Shown one piece after another: positions 52,690 through 61,558 of a DNA stretch of 64,000 nt; the stretch's first letter is position 1, and every line of letters begins with the position of its first letter. The position numbers and the translations under genes are program-made. Under the pieces are notes generated by a model, which was not told the DNA's origin, did no database searches, and saw nothing but the letters and a program-made list of their open reading frames with translations. Source of the stretch: Sphingomonas sp. CL5.1 (GTDB lineage Bacteria > Pseudomonadota > Alphaproteobacteria > Sphingomonadales > Sphingomonadaceae). The stretch lies in the NCBI RefSeq assembly GCF_013344685.1, contig NZ_CP050137.1:558001-622000 (forward strand). Reading direction: 5' to 3'.

Positions 52690-53987
52690 CGCCCCACCGC
52701 CGTATAGGCGAAGCCGGCCCGCTCGGCCTCCTCGCGATCGTAGATATTGCGCAGGTCGACCAGCACCGGCGCGGCCATCACGCCCGCGAGTCTATTCAGG
52801 TCGAGCGCGCGGAACACGTCCCATTCGGTGACGATCGCCACCACGTCGGCCCCCTGCGCCGCGCCATAGGCGTCGCGGCAATAGGTGATATCCGGCATCA
52901 CCGCCTTCGCCGTCTCCGCGCCCTCCGGATCATAGGCGCGAACGTTCACGCCCGCGTCGGTCAGGCTCCGCACGATCGCGATCGAGGGCGCGTCGCGCAT
53001 ATCGTCGGTGTTGGGCTTGAAGGTCAGGCCGAGCACCGCGACCGTCTTGCCGCGCGGCTCGCCGCCCAGCGCGGTCAGCACCTTGCGGCCCATCGCCCGC
53101 TTGCGCGCGTCGTTCACCTGTACGACCGCCTCGACGATACGGACGGGGCTTTCGAAATCCTCCGCCGTCTTGAGCAGCGCCAGCGTATCCTTCGGAAAGC
53201 AAGAGCCGCCATAGCCAGGGCCGGCATGGAGGAACTTGCGCCCGATGCGATTGTCCAGCCCGATCCCGCGCGCGACGTCCTGCACATTGGCGCCGACCGC
53301 CTCACACAGATCAGCCATCTCGTTAATGAAGGTGATCTTCGTCGCGAGGAAGGCGTTGGCGGCGTATTTGGTCAATTCGGCGGTGCGCCGGCCGGTGAAT
53401 AGGATCGGACTTTCCCCAAGGAAAAGCGGGCGATAGACCTCGCGCATCGCCGCCTTGGCGCGCTCGTCCTCGGTGCCGATCACGATGCGATCGGGGCGCT
53501 TGAAGTCGCCTATCGCGGCACCTTCGCGCAGGAATTCAGGATTGGAGACCACCGCGAAATCGCCGTCGGGGCGCGCATCGCGCAGTATCTGCTCGACGCG
53601 GTCGCCGGTACCGACCGGGACGGTTGACTTGTTGACCACCACCAGCGGCCCGGTCGCCGCGCGCGCGATTTCCTCGGCGGCGGCATAGACATAGCTGAGG
53701 TCGGCATGGCCGTCGCCGCGCCGCGAGGGCGTGCCCACCGCAATGAACACCGCATCCGCACCCGCCACACCAGCCGCCAGATCGGTGGTGAAGGTCAGCC
53801 GCCCGGCGGCCACGTTGCCGGCGACGAGTTGCTCGAGACCTGGCTCGTAGATCGGCATCCGCCCGTCGAGCAGCGATTCGATCTTGTCAGCCGCCTTGTC
53901 GACGCAGGTCACGCTATGACCGAAATCGGCGAAGCAAGCGCCGGACACCAATCCGACATAGCCCGAGCCGATCATCGTGATACGCAT
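52686..53987 (-). CDS. ugd: UDP-glucose 6-dehydrogenase
   Basis: A 433-aa enzyme that oxidises UDP-glucose twice to UDP-glucuronate for exopolysaccharide or lipid A sugars. The NAD loop is MIGSGYVGLVSGACFADFGH, the catalytic Cys is in GPGYGGSCFPKDTLAL, and LTFKPNTDDMRDAPSI is the C-domain signature. Length is normal. Overlaps the VOC gene by 4 nt downstream. Confidence 0.96.
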   Translation of the reverse strand: MRITMIGSGYVGLVSGACFADFGHSVTCVDKAADKIESLLDGRMPIYEPGLEQLVAGNVAAGRLTFTTDLAAGVAGADAVFIAVGTPSRRGDGHADLSYVYAAAEEIARAATGPLVVVNKSTVPVGTGDRVEQILRDARPDGDFAVVSNPEFLREGAAIGDFKRPDRIVIGTEDERAKAAMREVYRPLFLGESPILFTGRRTAELTKYAANAFLATKITFINEMADLCEAVGANVQDVARGIGLDNRIGRKFLHAGPGYGGSCFPKDTLALLKTAEDFESPVRIVEAVVQVNDARKRAMGRKVLTALGGEPRGKTVAVLGLTFKPNTDDMRDAPSIAIVRSLTDAGVNVRAYDPEGAETAKAVMPDITYCRDAYGAAQGADVVAIVTEWDVFRALDLNRLAGVMAAPVLVDLRNIYDREEAERAGFAYTAVGR

Positions 53988-54163
53988 CTGAACTCCCTTC
54001 GGTGAGACTGGCTGCCGTGTGCGGCTCTAAAGTCTCCCCCGTCAAACGCCACAATTAACCGCGCGACCGATCGCAAGTCGTCTCGGAAGGTCCGGGAGCC
54101 GCACGATTGCGGTCGGGCAGTCCGATCGTCCTCGAAAAGCGAAGCACGCATTTCTCAACGCAC

Positions 54164-54194
54164 AAAAAAGGGAGGCCGGCTAAGCCGACCTCCC
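54164..54194 (-). terminator. Rho-independent terminator of the OmpA gene
   Basis: On the minus strand GGGAGGTCGGC, loop TTA, GCCGGCCTCCC, then a run of six T. It begins about 25 nt after the OmpA stop. The clearest intrinsic terminator in the window. Confidence 0.9.
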
Positions 54195-54219
54195 GATCTT
54201 TGTTGTCTTGTGAAAGAAC

Positions 54220-55341
54220 TTACTGGCCGGAACCCGGACCGTAAGTGATCTCCACGCGACGGTTCTGCACTTCGCGGACGCCATCGGCGGTCTGCACGCG
54301 GAGGTGCGTCTTGCCGAATGCCTGGGTCGAGATGACCCCGTCCGGGATCGACTTCGACGTCAGATACGCCTTCACCGAGTCCGCGCGACGCTGCGACAGG
54401 CCCATGTTGTACTTCGCCGAACCCGAGGTGTCGGTGAAGCCCGCGACCATCACCTGCGCATTGCCGCAGCTCTGGTACTGGGTGACGGCGTTGTCGAGGA
54501 TCGACGCGGCCTCCGGGGTGATGTCCGACTTGTCCCACTCGAAGAAGACAATGAACGGACCCGGCGAGCACACCACTTCCGGCGGCGGCGGCGGCGGAGG
54601 CGGGGGGGGCGGCGGGGGAGGCGGCGGCGGCGGGGGAGGCGGCGGCGGAGCAGCCGGCTCACCGAAGTTGTAGGTCAGGCCGCCCAGGATGCTGTGCGAC
54701 CGGAACCGACCGTCATACGCCGAACCCGCGATGTCCGTCAGCTTGACCTTGTCCGCGTTGAAGAAGCGATACTTCAGCGAGACGTCGACATGGTCGGTCA
54801 GCGGCGCGCGGATACCCGCGATCGCCTGCCACGCGAAGACCGTGTCGGAATCGTCGAGCGTCGAGCCACCGCTGTTCAGGTCGATCCGGTTCTTGACGCG
54901 CGCCACACCGGCACCGCCACCGAGGAAGCCCTGAAGGCCATCGTCCGGACCGAAGTCCAGCAAGCCGTTGAGCATGAAGCTCAGCGCCGACGAACGGCCG
55001 CCCGCGTAACCGTAGGTGCCAGCCGGCACATAACCGCCGTTGACCGGCGTCAGCGCGGAATTCTGGTAGCTGTCGACCGTCGCGGTGCGATAACCGACTT
55101 CGGCTTCGAGGCGGAAGCCACCGAAGTCGTAACCGATCACACCGTCCGAATCCCAGCCATAGTCATGGTTGACGGTCGAGGTGCCCGACAAGCCAGAAGT
55201 GGCGCTGGCGATGTTGAAATTGATGTCCTCGACAATCATTGCGCCGAAATCGGCGCCCACATACCACGCCTTGTCACGCGCAAGCGCCGGCGAGGCAAGT
55301 GCGGTGGAGGCAAGTGCCACTACAACGGCAAGCTTCCGCAT
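54220..55341 (-). CDS. OmpA-family outer-membrane protein with polyproline hinge
   Basis: A 373-aa major-porin-like protein: signal peptide ending SPALA, an N-terminal beta-barrel of about 200 residues (GADFGAMIVEDI... KYRFFNADKVKL... HSILGGLTYNFGEP), a hinge of 23 consecutive prolines, then an OmpA peptidoglycan-binding domain (FIVFFEWDKSDITPEAASIL, VAGFTDTSGSAKYNMGLSQRRADSVKAYL, QNRRVEITYG). It anchors the outer membrane to the wall. The hinge DNA (54580-54648) is a nearly pure G/C repeat. ATG 55341 fits the AGGGG upstream better than ATG 55344. Confidence 0.93.
   Translation of the reverse strand: MRKLAVVVALASTALASPALARDKAWYVGADFGAMIVEDINFNIASATSGLSGTSTVNHDYGWDSDGVIGYDFGGFRLEAEVGYRTATVDSYQNSALTPVNGGYVPAGTYGYAGGRSSALSFMLNGLLDFGPDDGLQGFLGGGAGVARVKNRIDLNSGGSTLDDSDTVFAWQAIAGIRAPLTDHVDVSLKYRFFNADKVKLTDIAGSAYDGRFRSHSILGGLTYNFGEPAAPPPPPPPPPPPPPPPPPPPPPPPEVVCSPGPFIVFFEWDKSDITPEAASILDNAVTQYQSCGNAQVMVAGFTDTSGSAKYNMGLSQRRADSVKAYLTSKSIPDGVISTQAFGKTHLRVQTADGVREVQNRRVEITYGPGSGQ
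54580..54648. repeat. NGG codon repeat encoding 23 prolines
   Basis: Twenty-three consecutive CGG, GGG or AGG triplets on the plus strand, read as proline codons on the minus strand. It is likely to vary in length by slippage in whole-codon steps. Confidence 0.9.
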
Positions 55342-55453
55342 CATAATCCCCTTTCCATGGTGTCACTACGGACAACGCAAACTCACTATCGAAAGGAAGG
55401 TTTCCGCGCAAGCGCGCAAAAACAATGAATTGTTGCATAAAGGCAACAACTCT

Positions 55454-55954
55454 TCATGCAATTAATCCGTGATTGCGCAACGCGCCCAGTATCGTGCTGA
55501 TCGCACCTCGCGCCTCGGCGTCCACGCTGGCGCCACCTGACGGATCGGGGATGGCGCTTCCCCGCGACCCAAGCACCTGCACGCCGCCGATCAGCACCCG
55601 CTCCGCACGGATTTCGCCGAGCCGCCACGCGCCGGCCTCGTAGTGCGCGGGCATGCCGCCCGCGATGCTCCATGCGGTCATCCCCGGCGTGGGCGAGACG
55701 AAACGCCAGCCGCCCGGCGTCCAACCGGCCAGCGCGCCGGCGTGACCAGCCCACGCACCCTCGGGCGCGGCGCCGACGATCCAGCATTCGCCGGGAGAGG
55801 GATCGGATGGCGGGACATCCCGTCCCGTCTCCAGCACCGCCGCCTGCGTCGCGATATCGAGCAGCGCCAGCGCTTCGTTGTGATCGGTTTCCTTCTGCGC
55901 CTGCCCCGGCTGCAACAGCGGCAGCGCAAGGCGCGGCGATCGTTCGTCGCTCAT
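55454..55954 (-). CDS. DUF2793 protein at the end of the GTA tail cluster
   Basis: A 166-aa protein with the DUF2793 signature near the N-terminus (RLALPLLQPGQAQKETDHNEALALLDIATQAAV) followed by the GECWIVGAAPEGAWAGHAGALAGWTPGGWRFVSP strand region. The family is found at the 3' end of GTA and prophage tail clusters in Rhodobacterales and sphingomonads and is thought to be a tail fibre or glycan-related component. The C-terminal third has no recognised domain. Its ribosome-binding region lies in a 17-bp tandem duplication. Confidence 0.85.
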   Translation of the reverse strand: MSDERSPRLALPLLQPGQAQKETDHNEALALLDIATQAAVLETGRDVPPSDPSPGECWIVGAAPEGAWAGHAGALAGWTPGGWRFVSPTPGMTAWSIAGGMPAHYEAGAWRLGEIRAERVLIGGVQVLGSRGSAIPDPSGGASVDAEARGAISTILGALRNHGLIA

Positions 55955-55956
55955 TT

Positions 55957-55990
55957 TACGTCCTCCATGTCAGTACGTCCTCCATGTCAG
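55957..55990. repeat. 17-bp tandem duplication around a ribosome-binding site
   Basis: TACGTCCTCCATGTCAG occurs twice head to tail (55957-55973, 55974-55990). On the minus strand each copy contains TGA and GGAGG, so the stop of the tail gene and the Shine-Dalgarno of the DUF2793 gene were duplicated. Confidence 0.9.
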
Positions 55991-58113
55991 AAAGTGATCG
56001 CGGCGGTTGGCGAGGCCCCGTTGGTGCCGATCTGCGCCACCTCCACCGTCACAGGGCCGGCGGCCCGCTCGGTCGCCGAGATGGAAAGCATGGCAGTGTC
56101 GACGATCGCGACTCTTGCCGGCAGCGCCGCAGGCGTCACCGTCACACGATATTGCTCGCGCTCCTCGCCCAGCGGCGTGTCGGCGCCGTCGCGCCAACGC
56201 CAGTCACCGCGACCGCGCCGCCGCCATCGTACCAGCGCGCTGCCGTCGCCCTGCACCGCCACCTCCAGTCGAACCGGCGCGGGCGGCAGGATCGACGCCC
56301 CTGTCAGCATCGCCACGACCTCCGCCGTATCGCCTACCGCATCCGCCGCGACTTGCACCGCCTGCCCCGGCGACGCGCCGAGCGACACCGCCGTCACCGT
56401 CTCCGGCTCGATCAGCACGAAGCGCGCGCCGGCCTCATGCGCCACAGCGACCGTCCCGCGCCGGCCACGCGACAGGTCGCGCAACCGCCACCGACATGGA
56501 GCGAGCTGCTCCGCCGCCGCGAATTGCACCAGTTCGTCGCCGACCAGCGCCAGGTTCGCCCCGCGATCGACCGCCCCTGCATCGGCACCGGACAGCACCA
56601 TCCCGTCATGCGCCAGATCGACGAGGATCTCGCCGCGCCGATCGAGCAGCGTCACCGGCCCCGCCGGCAAGGCATCGGCCAGCGCCCCGAGCGTCGCCGG
56701 CAACGCCGTCCCGCCGATCGCCGTCCAGCTCGCCCCGTCGTCGAGGCTGTAGCGCAGCGCGGCGCGCCGCCATCCCGCGCCCGTTCCCGCCGCCGCGACC
56801 AGCAGGCGCGGCTCGCCGAGCAGCGCCTCGTCGAGCGCCGGCAGCTCGAAGGCATGGAGGATCGTCGTCCCCGCCACCGCGTCGGGCGCGCCGAGCGAGC
56901 GCCCCGGCGAGGCGGAAGCGGGCAGGGTCGCGGCGCGCTCCGCCACCAGTTCCAGCGTCGTCGCCATCCCTTCCAGCGTCGCGGTGGCGACCCGCCACCG
57001 GCCCGTCTCTCCCGCGATCGCCACCCGGTCGCCCGGCCCGATCGCCAGCGCGGTCACGTCACCCTTCACCCTCCGGCCGACCCGCTCCGTCTCGGCGCGG
57101 GCGAGCATCGCGGTGGCGACCGCCTTGGCCGCGCCCGCGCCCAGCGCGGCGGGGGCATCGACCGTCTCCCGCCGCTCCCCCGCGCCGGGCCGCGCCGCGC
57201 GCTGCACGCCGGTCTGATAGTCGCGCGCCGGATCGTAATACGCGACCGAGATCGCCTGCGGCACCGTCTCGATCGGGCGGATCGAGCGGTCGCGCTTCAC
57301 GCCGTCATCCTCGATCGTCAGCAGCGGCCCCATCCCCGCGCCGCGCATCTCGATCGCGTCGCCGACCGGCGCGAAGCGGCAGCCGCCGATCCGCCCCAGC
57401 GCATCGATCACCGCCCGCGTCGTGTCGCCATAGGCCGAGAAGCCATCGAGCGCCGTCGCCGCGCCCGCATCGCGCACGATGCCGCCGCTGGCCGCTTGCG
57501 CCACCGCGCCGATCGCGACCGGCCCGGCATCGGCGGTCACCTCGAAGGTGAGCGAGGGGATACGGTTGCCGAAATCCTCCAGCGCCAGATCCTCGAACAC
57601 CGCATAAGCGATGCCACGATGCGCCGGGGTCGCGGCGCTGCCCTCGGCGCTGGCGATCAGCGGATCGGGCGGCTGGTCCTCGCCGCCCAGGTGCAGACGG
57701 AAGGTCGTCGCGCTCTTCCAGTCGCCCGCCGCGCCGCGCAGGAGCTTGCCGTCCGCCCAGATGCGCCCGACGCCGAGGATCGGCCGCGCCGACAGCGCCA
57801 CCGCGAACGAGGCGGTATAGCTATAGGTGGTGACGCTCGGCCGCCCCTTGCCCCCGCCGCTACGCGCGCGATGCTCGATCAGGTCGGTCGCCCAGATCAC
57901 CGATCCCGCAACGCGCATCGTGCCGAACAATTTCGGAATCTGCGTGCCGTAGCTCGATGTCTGCACCGAAAGCTCGGTGAGGCGCGGGCCTTCGCGCCCC
58001 TTCGGCTTGAACAATATGTTCTGGTCGACCGTCTGCCCGATCATCGCCCCGATCGCCCCACCGATCGGGCCGCCGATCGCCGTGCCCACCGCCGTCAGCA
58101 CCAAAGTCGCCAT
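55987..58113 (-). CDS. GTA phage tail host-recognition/baseplate protein (ORFg15-like, short form)
   Basis: A 708-aa tail protein. A Gly-rich hydrophobic N-terminus (TAVGTAIGGPIGGAIGAMIGQTVDQNILF) is followed by VQTSSYGTQIPKLFGTMRVAGSVIWATDL, which is typical of the GTA ORFg15 / phage-tail-protein family, and later Ig-like beta-rich repeats. The Rhodobacter homologue is far longer and contains a TIM-barrel-like domain that is not apparent here. It should sit at the tail tip and contact the recipient cell. ATG 58113 has GGAG 6 nt upstream; ATG 58116 is adjacent. Confidence 0.85.
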   Translation of the reverse strand: MATLVLTAVGTAIGGPIGGAIGAMIGQTVDQNILFKPKGREGPRLTELSVQTSSYGTQIPKLFGTMRVAGSVIWATDLIEHRARSGGGKGRPSVTTYSYTASFAVALSARPILGVGRIWADGKLLRGAAGDWKSATTFRLHLGGEDQPPDPLIASAEGSAATPAHRGIAYAVFEDLALEDFGNRIPSLTFEVTADAGPVAIGAVAQAASGGIVRDAGAATALDGFSAYGDTTRAVIDALGRIGGCRFAPVGDAIEMRGAGMGPLLTIEDDGVKRDRSIRPIETVPQAISVAYYDPARDYQTGVQRAARPGAGERRETVDAPAALGAGAAKAVATAMLARAETERVGRRVKGDVTALAIGPGDRVAIAGETGRWRVATATLEGMATTLELVAERAATLPASASPGRSLGAPDAVAGTTILHAFELPALDEALLGEPRLLVAAAGTGAGWRRAALRYSLDDGASWTAIGGTALPATLGALADALPAGPVTLLDRRGEILVDLAHDGMVLSGADAGAVDRGANLALVGDELVQFAAAEQLAPCRWRLRDLSRGRRGTVAVAHEAGARFVLIEPETVTAVSLGASPGQAVQVAADAVGDTAEVVAMLTGASILPPAPVRLEVAVQGDGSALVRWRRRGRGDWRWRDGADTPLGEEREQYRVTVTPAALPARVAIVDTAMLSISATERAAGPVTVEVAQIGTNGASPTAAITF

Positions 58114-58507
58114 CATCTTCTCCCTGAATCCGCCACGCCGCGATCACCGGCCACGGCGGCGCGCCCGGCCGCTCGACCACGCGGCGCAATCCCGCATCGG
58201 CATGGACGAAGCCGTCATCGGTCACGATCGCGAGGTGCAGCCCGCCGGCCGCCCGGCACAGCAGCAGGTCGCCCGGCGCGTCGCCCGCGCAAGCGACGAG
58301 GCCGCGCAGCATCGCCGGCGCGATCGCCGCCTCGCCCGCCGCCAGCGCGTAGCCCGCCGGGACCTGCCCGCGATAACCGCCCGCCTTCAGCGCGAAGGCC
58401 GCGACGCCGACGCAATCCATGCCCAGCGCCGGATCGCGCCCATGCGAGCGGAAGCGCGCCCCGATGGTCGCCCGCGCCGCCGCGACGACACGCTCCGCGC
58501 GCGTCAT
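57860..58507 (-). CDS. GTA NlpC/P60-type peptidase (ORFg14-like) with run-on frame
   Basis: The first ~130 residues are an NlpC/P60 cysteine peptidase of GTA type: catalytic Cys in DPALGMDCVGVAAFALKAGG, His in LHLAIVTDDGFVHADAG, ending PPWPVIAAWR. It probably opens recipient peptidoglycan during DNA entry. Unusually, the frame continues for 85 codons through the start of the next gene (57860-58116) with low-complexity residues, instead of stopping near 58110 as the layout of homologous clusters suggests. Start ATG 58507 overlaps the DUF2163 stop by 4 nt. Confidence 0.75.
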   Translation of the reverse strand: MTRAERVVAAARATIGARFRSHGRDPALGMDCVGVAAFALKAGGYRGQVPAGYALAAGEAAIAPAMLRGLVACAGDAPGDLLLCRAAGGLHLAIVTDDGFVHADAGLRRVVERPGAPPWPVIAAWRIQGEDDGDFGADGGGHGDRRPDRWGDRGDDRADGRPEHIVQAEGARRPAPHRAFGADIELRHADSEIVRHDARCGIGDLGDRPDRASRA

Positions 58508-59301
58508 CCGCCGGGATAGCGCGTCAGCAGGTCGATCCCCGGCAGATACGGCTCGCCGCGGAAGTTCGCCGCATTGCCGAACCGCCCCGCACAGGTGGCG
58601 ATCGTCTTGTCGCACCCCTCGATCACCTCGACCAGCGCGCCCGGCTCGACCGCGAACGGCGGCAGGCTGCGCAACGTCACCGTCATGCCCGACGAGACGG
58701 TCACCGCGCTCTCGAACCCGCCGTTCGCACCGCCGAACCAGCGGAGCAGCCCGCCGCCCCAGGCATCGGGCGAAGGCTCCGCGCGATCGAGCGTCAGCAT
58801 TTCCTCATCCGCCGCGACGACGCGCGCGAAGCGCCGCCGCCCCGCCATCGCCGCGCGGCAGCGCCGGTCGCCCAGCTCCGCGCGGCAATCGGGCGAGGTC
58901 GCCTCGGTCGCCGGCCGGTCGAGCGCCGCCGCCGCGCCGCGCAGCTCGGCGGTGAAGCCGTGGTCGGCGAGGTCCACCGCGCCGATCGTCCCCTCGCCCA
59001 GCGCCACCGACGCGCCGCCATCGGCCCAGTCGGTCGCGAAGATCGCCACGCGCGCGCCGTCCCACCGCCCCGCGATCAGGTCGCGCCCAGTGATCGCCGT
59101 GCTGGACAGCGCGCCCTTCGCATCCATTGTCGAGGGGTCCAGCCCGTCGCCGCGCACGATCGCCGAGGGCGTCATCCCCGGCGCGGCGCGATAGACCATG
59201 CCGTCGATCTCCAGGTCACGGTCATGATCGGTCAGCCCGATCGCCACGCCGTCGCGCCGCTCGACGCGCCAGCAGAGCGCGAGATGCGTCACCCGATCCA
59301 T
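58504..59301 (-). CDS. GTA DUF2163/BR0599-family tail protein (ORFg13-like)
   Basis: A 265-aa tail-tip component. Family landmarks are the N-terminal LALCWRVERRDGVAIGLTDHDRDLEIDGMVYRAAPGMTPSAI, the conserved Cys pair in SPDCRAELGDRRC, and the C-terminal EGCDKTIATCAGRFGNAANFRGEPYLPGIDLL, the BR0599 motif with Cys residues that bind an Fe-S cluster in the GTA hub. ATG 59301 lies 1 nt after the stop of the upstream DUF2460 gene. Confidence 0.92.
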   Translation of the reverse strand: MDRVTHLALCWRVERRDGVAIGLTDHDRDLEIDGMVYRAAPGMTPSAIVRGDGLDPSTMDAKGALSSTAITGRDLIAGRWDGARVAIFATDWADGGASVALGEGTIGAVDLADHGFTAELRGAAAALDRPATEATSPDCRAELGDRRCRAAMAGRRRFARVVAADEEMLTLDRAEPSPDAWGGGLLRWFGGANGGFESAVTVSSGMTVTLRSLPPFAVEPGALVEVIEGCDKTIATCAGRFGNAANFRGEPYLPGIDLLTRYPGG

Positions 59302-59302
59302 C

Positions 59303-61558
59303 TCACGCCTCCCTGATCTCGACCAGCGGAACGGACGGCGCCGCCCCGGCAAGGAAGGTCGCGCGGGTCACGGTCAGCCGGTCCTCGCCGAAGCGCACCG
59401 GTACGTCGAACGCGAACGACGCGGTGACGGCCGCCCCCGCTTCCGGCGCAGCGTCCAGCACCACCATTCCACCTTCTTCCAGCGAGAAAGCGGCGGTCGC
59501 CACGCCGTCCACCTTCACCGATACGCTCCCCGCCACCGGCCGCGTGATCCGCCGCGTCGCCGCGCCATAATGCTTCATCAGCGCGAAGCGGCGGGCGATG
59601 CCGTCGCCCGTCCCGATCGCCTCGTCCGCCGCCGCCGCATCGAACGGATCGCGCAGGCGGAAGCCGCGTGCCGGCCCGCTCCGCGCGCGGAAGAAATCGA
59701 GCAAGGCGCGGATATCCGCCTCGCTCCTCACCCCCGGCCCGACATCATAGCGGGTGCGCGCTTCCTCCCACGCGACGTTGCGCGTCTCGCGACCGCCCGC
59801 GCTGGTGACGATCGTGGTGGAGAATTCCGGCGCCACCTCCGCCTCGCGGCCCAGCGCGAGCGGGAACAGCACGTCATCGAACGCGGTCACATCCTCCTCC
59901 TCATCCCAATGCACCAGCCCGTCGCGCATCACCTGCGGCAAGGCCCAGAAGTAAGCGCGGCGCACCCCCCGCCGCCGTGCGGTCTCCGCCGCCGCGTCGA
60001 TCAGCCGCCATTGCGCGGCATCCTCCGCATCCAGCACGAAGCCGGCGAGATATTCCTGCCGCTCCGCCGGATAGCCGAGCCGCTCCCCCGCCGCCCGCGC
60101 GCCATCACGCGACGAAGCGGTGTCGCCTGCCGTCACCCAGTCGTAATCCTCGAGCTGGAGCACATCGAACGCCGGGGAAGCCCAGCCGAGCGGCAGGTTC
60201 GCCCGCTTCGCCTCCGGCGCGCCCGCATCGAGCACCGTCGGCAGATAGGCGAGCAGATACGTCTCGCACCCCGCCGCCACCTCGCGCACCGCCGCCACTA
60301 GCGCCGCCGTCGACGCCGCCAGCGCCGCCCCCGCCGCATCGAGCGTCGTGATCTCCGGCGCGCTCCTGCCGCCCCGGATCGAGGCGATCGGCGCCGGCGC
60401 GAAGGCCGCGACGGCGCTCGCGTCATAGAGGCACGGCCGCCCGTCCGGCATGATCCACCACCACGGCTCGCCGACCTGGAACTTCGCCTCCAGCCCCGCC
60501 GCGACGCCGATCGCCACGAACGCCTTCGCCACCGCCCGGAGATACGCCATCGCCCCTTCATGCGTCGGCGACAGCAAGGTGGAGGGCGGCGACCAGCCGG
60601 CCAGCGCGGGGGCGCCGTCCGCCGCGCGCTGCTTCCATTCCTCCGGGCAATGCGCGTCGAGCAGCTCATAGCTCAGCGACCAGACGATCTCATAGCCAAG
60701 CTCCCGCGCCCGCGCCGCGAAATCGCGATGCCACGCCGCGCAGGGGGCATTGAGCACCCCGCCGCCGAGGCTCACCTTCCCGGCATCGAGCCGGAAATAA
60801 TGGCTCATCCCGACATAATGGACGATCCGCCCGCGATAGCCGAGATGCAGCGCATTCCGCAGCAGCCGCGCCGGCGTCAGGTTATAGCTGTCGTCATAGC
60901 CGCCCGCGACGCCGACGCCGTGTTCCGGCACGATAACCTCGCCGATCGCGATCACCGCGCCCGGCCCGTCGCAGCGGATCGCGCTCATCTCCGCCCAGCC
61001 CTCGCCCGGCGCGGCGAGCGGCGCGTCGGTCGCGCTGTAATCCGGCGGCACCAGCGAGACGAACATCCGGTCGATGTCCCCCGCCCACACCGGGTCCGCC
61101 TCCTCCGGCAGCGACCAGCCGCCGGTCACGCTCGCGAAATCGATCGAGACCAGCGCATCCTCCGGCGAGCCGGTCGCGTAATTCCACAGCCTGACGTACC
61201 ACGACCGCGCCGCGCCCGAAGCGTCGCGCCCCTCGATCGTCAGCACCGGGCCGTTGATCGCGTCCAGCGCCCGCACCCGGCCGGAGTGCCAGCGGAACGA
61301 CAGCCGGCAGTCGCGGAAATCGCGCGCCGTCTCATATTTCAGCAGCGGGTGGTCATGGCGATCCTCCGCCTCCCAGATCAGCCCGGCGAGATCGTCCTGG
61401 CGATAGAAAGCGCAATCCACCCGCAGCGCGTCCGGTGCGGTGGTCGTCACCGCCGCCATCATCGGGCGTGGGAAGTTCACCGTCCAGAAACGCGGGTCGA
61501 AGCGCGAGATCGTCCCCGCCGCCTGATGCCGCCGCGCGGCGCACAGCCAATGCCCCAT
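59303..61558 (-). CDS. GTA DUF2460 tail protein fused to a large TIM-barrel-like N-terminal domain
   Basis: A 751-aa protein. The last ~180 residues (from EFSTTIVTSAGGRETRNVAWEEAR through the ARSGPARGFRLRDPFD motif to the end) are DUF2460, the distal-tail ORFg12 component, normally about 200 aa alone. The N-terminal ~550 residues resemble a glycoside-hydrolase-like TIM barrel: YELLDAHCPEEWKQRA, AKFQVGEPWWWIMPDGRPCLYD, VLQLEDYDWV and RRAYFWALPQV, with acidic residues at strand ends. It could bind or cleave surface glycan. The start shares one base with the tape-measure stop. Confidence 0.8.
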   Translation of the reverse strand: MGHWLCAARRHQAAGTISRFDPRFWTVNFPRPMMAAVTTTAPDALRVDCAFYRQDDLAGLIWEAEDRHDHPLLKYETARDFRDCRLSFRWHSGRVRALDAINGPVLTIEGRDASGAARSWYVRLWNYATGSPEDALVSIDFASVTGGWSLPEEADPVWAGDIDRMFVSLVPPDYSATDAPLAAPGEGWAEMSAIRCDGPGAVIAIGEVIVPEHGVGVAGGYDDSYNLTPARLLRNALHLGYRGRIVHYVGMSHYFRLDAGKVSLGGGVLNAPCAAWHRDFAARARELGYEIVWSLSYELLDAHCPEEWKQRAADGAPALAGWSPPSTLLSPTHEGAMAYLRAVAKAFVAIGVAAGLEAKFQVGEPWWWIMPDGRPCLYDASAVAAFAPAPIASIRGGRSAPEITTLDAAGAALAASTAALVAAVREVAAGCETYLLAYLPTVLDAGAPEAKRANLPLGWASPAFDVLQLEDYDWVTAGDTASSRDGARAAGERLGYPAERQEYLAGFVLDAEDAAQWRLIDAAAETARRRGVRRAYFWALPQVMRDGLVHWDEEEDVTAFDDVLFPLALGREAEVAPEFSTTIVTSAGGRETRNVAWEEARTRYDVGPGVRSEADIRALLDFFRARSGPARGFRLRDPFDAAAADEAIGTGDGIARRFALMKHYGAATRRITRPVAGSVSVKVDGVATAAFSLEEGGMVVLDAAPEAGAAVTASFAFDVPVRFGEDRLTVTRATFLAGAAPSVPLVEIREA

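Noticed and set aside
55672..59316. A 1214-residue plus-strand open frame across the GTA genes
   Set aside because: It is an Arg/Ala-rich antisense shadow of GC-rich coding DNA; the minus strand carries recognisable tail proteins with overlapping start-stop junctions.
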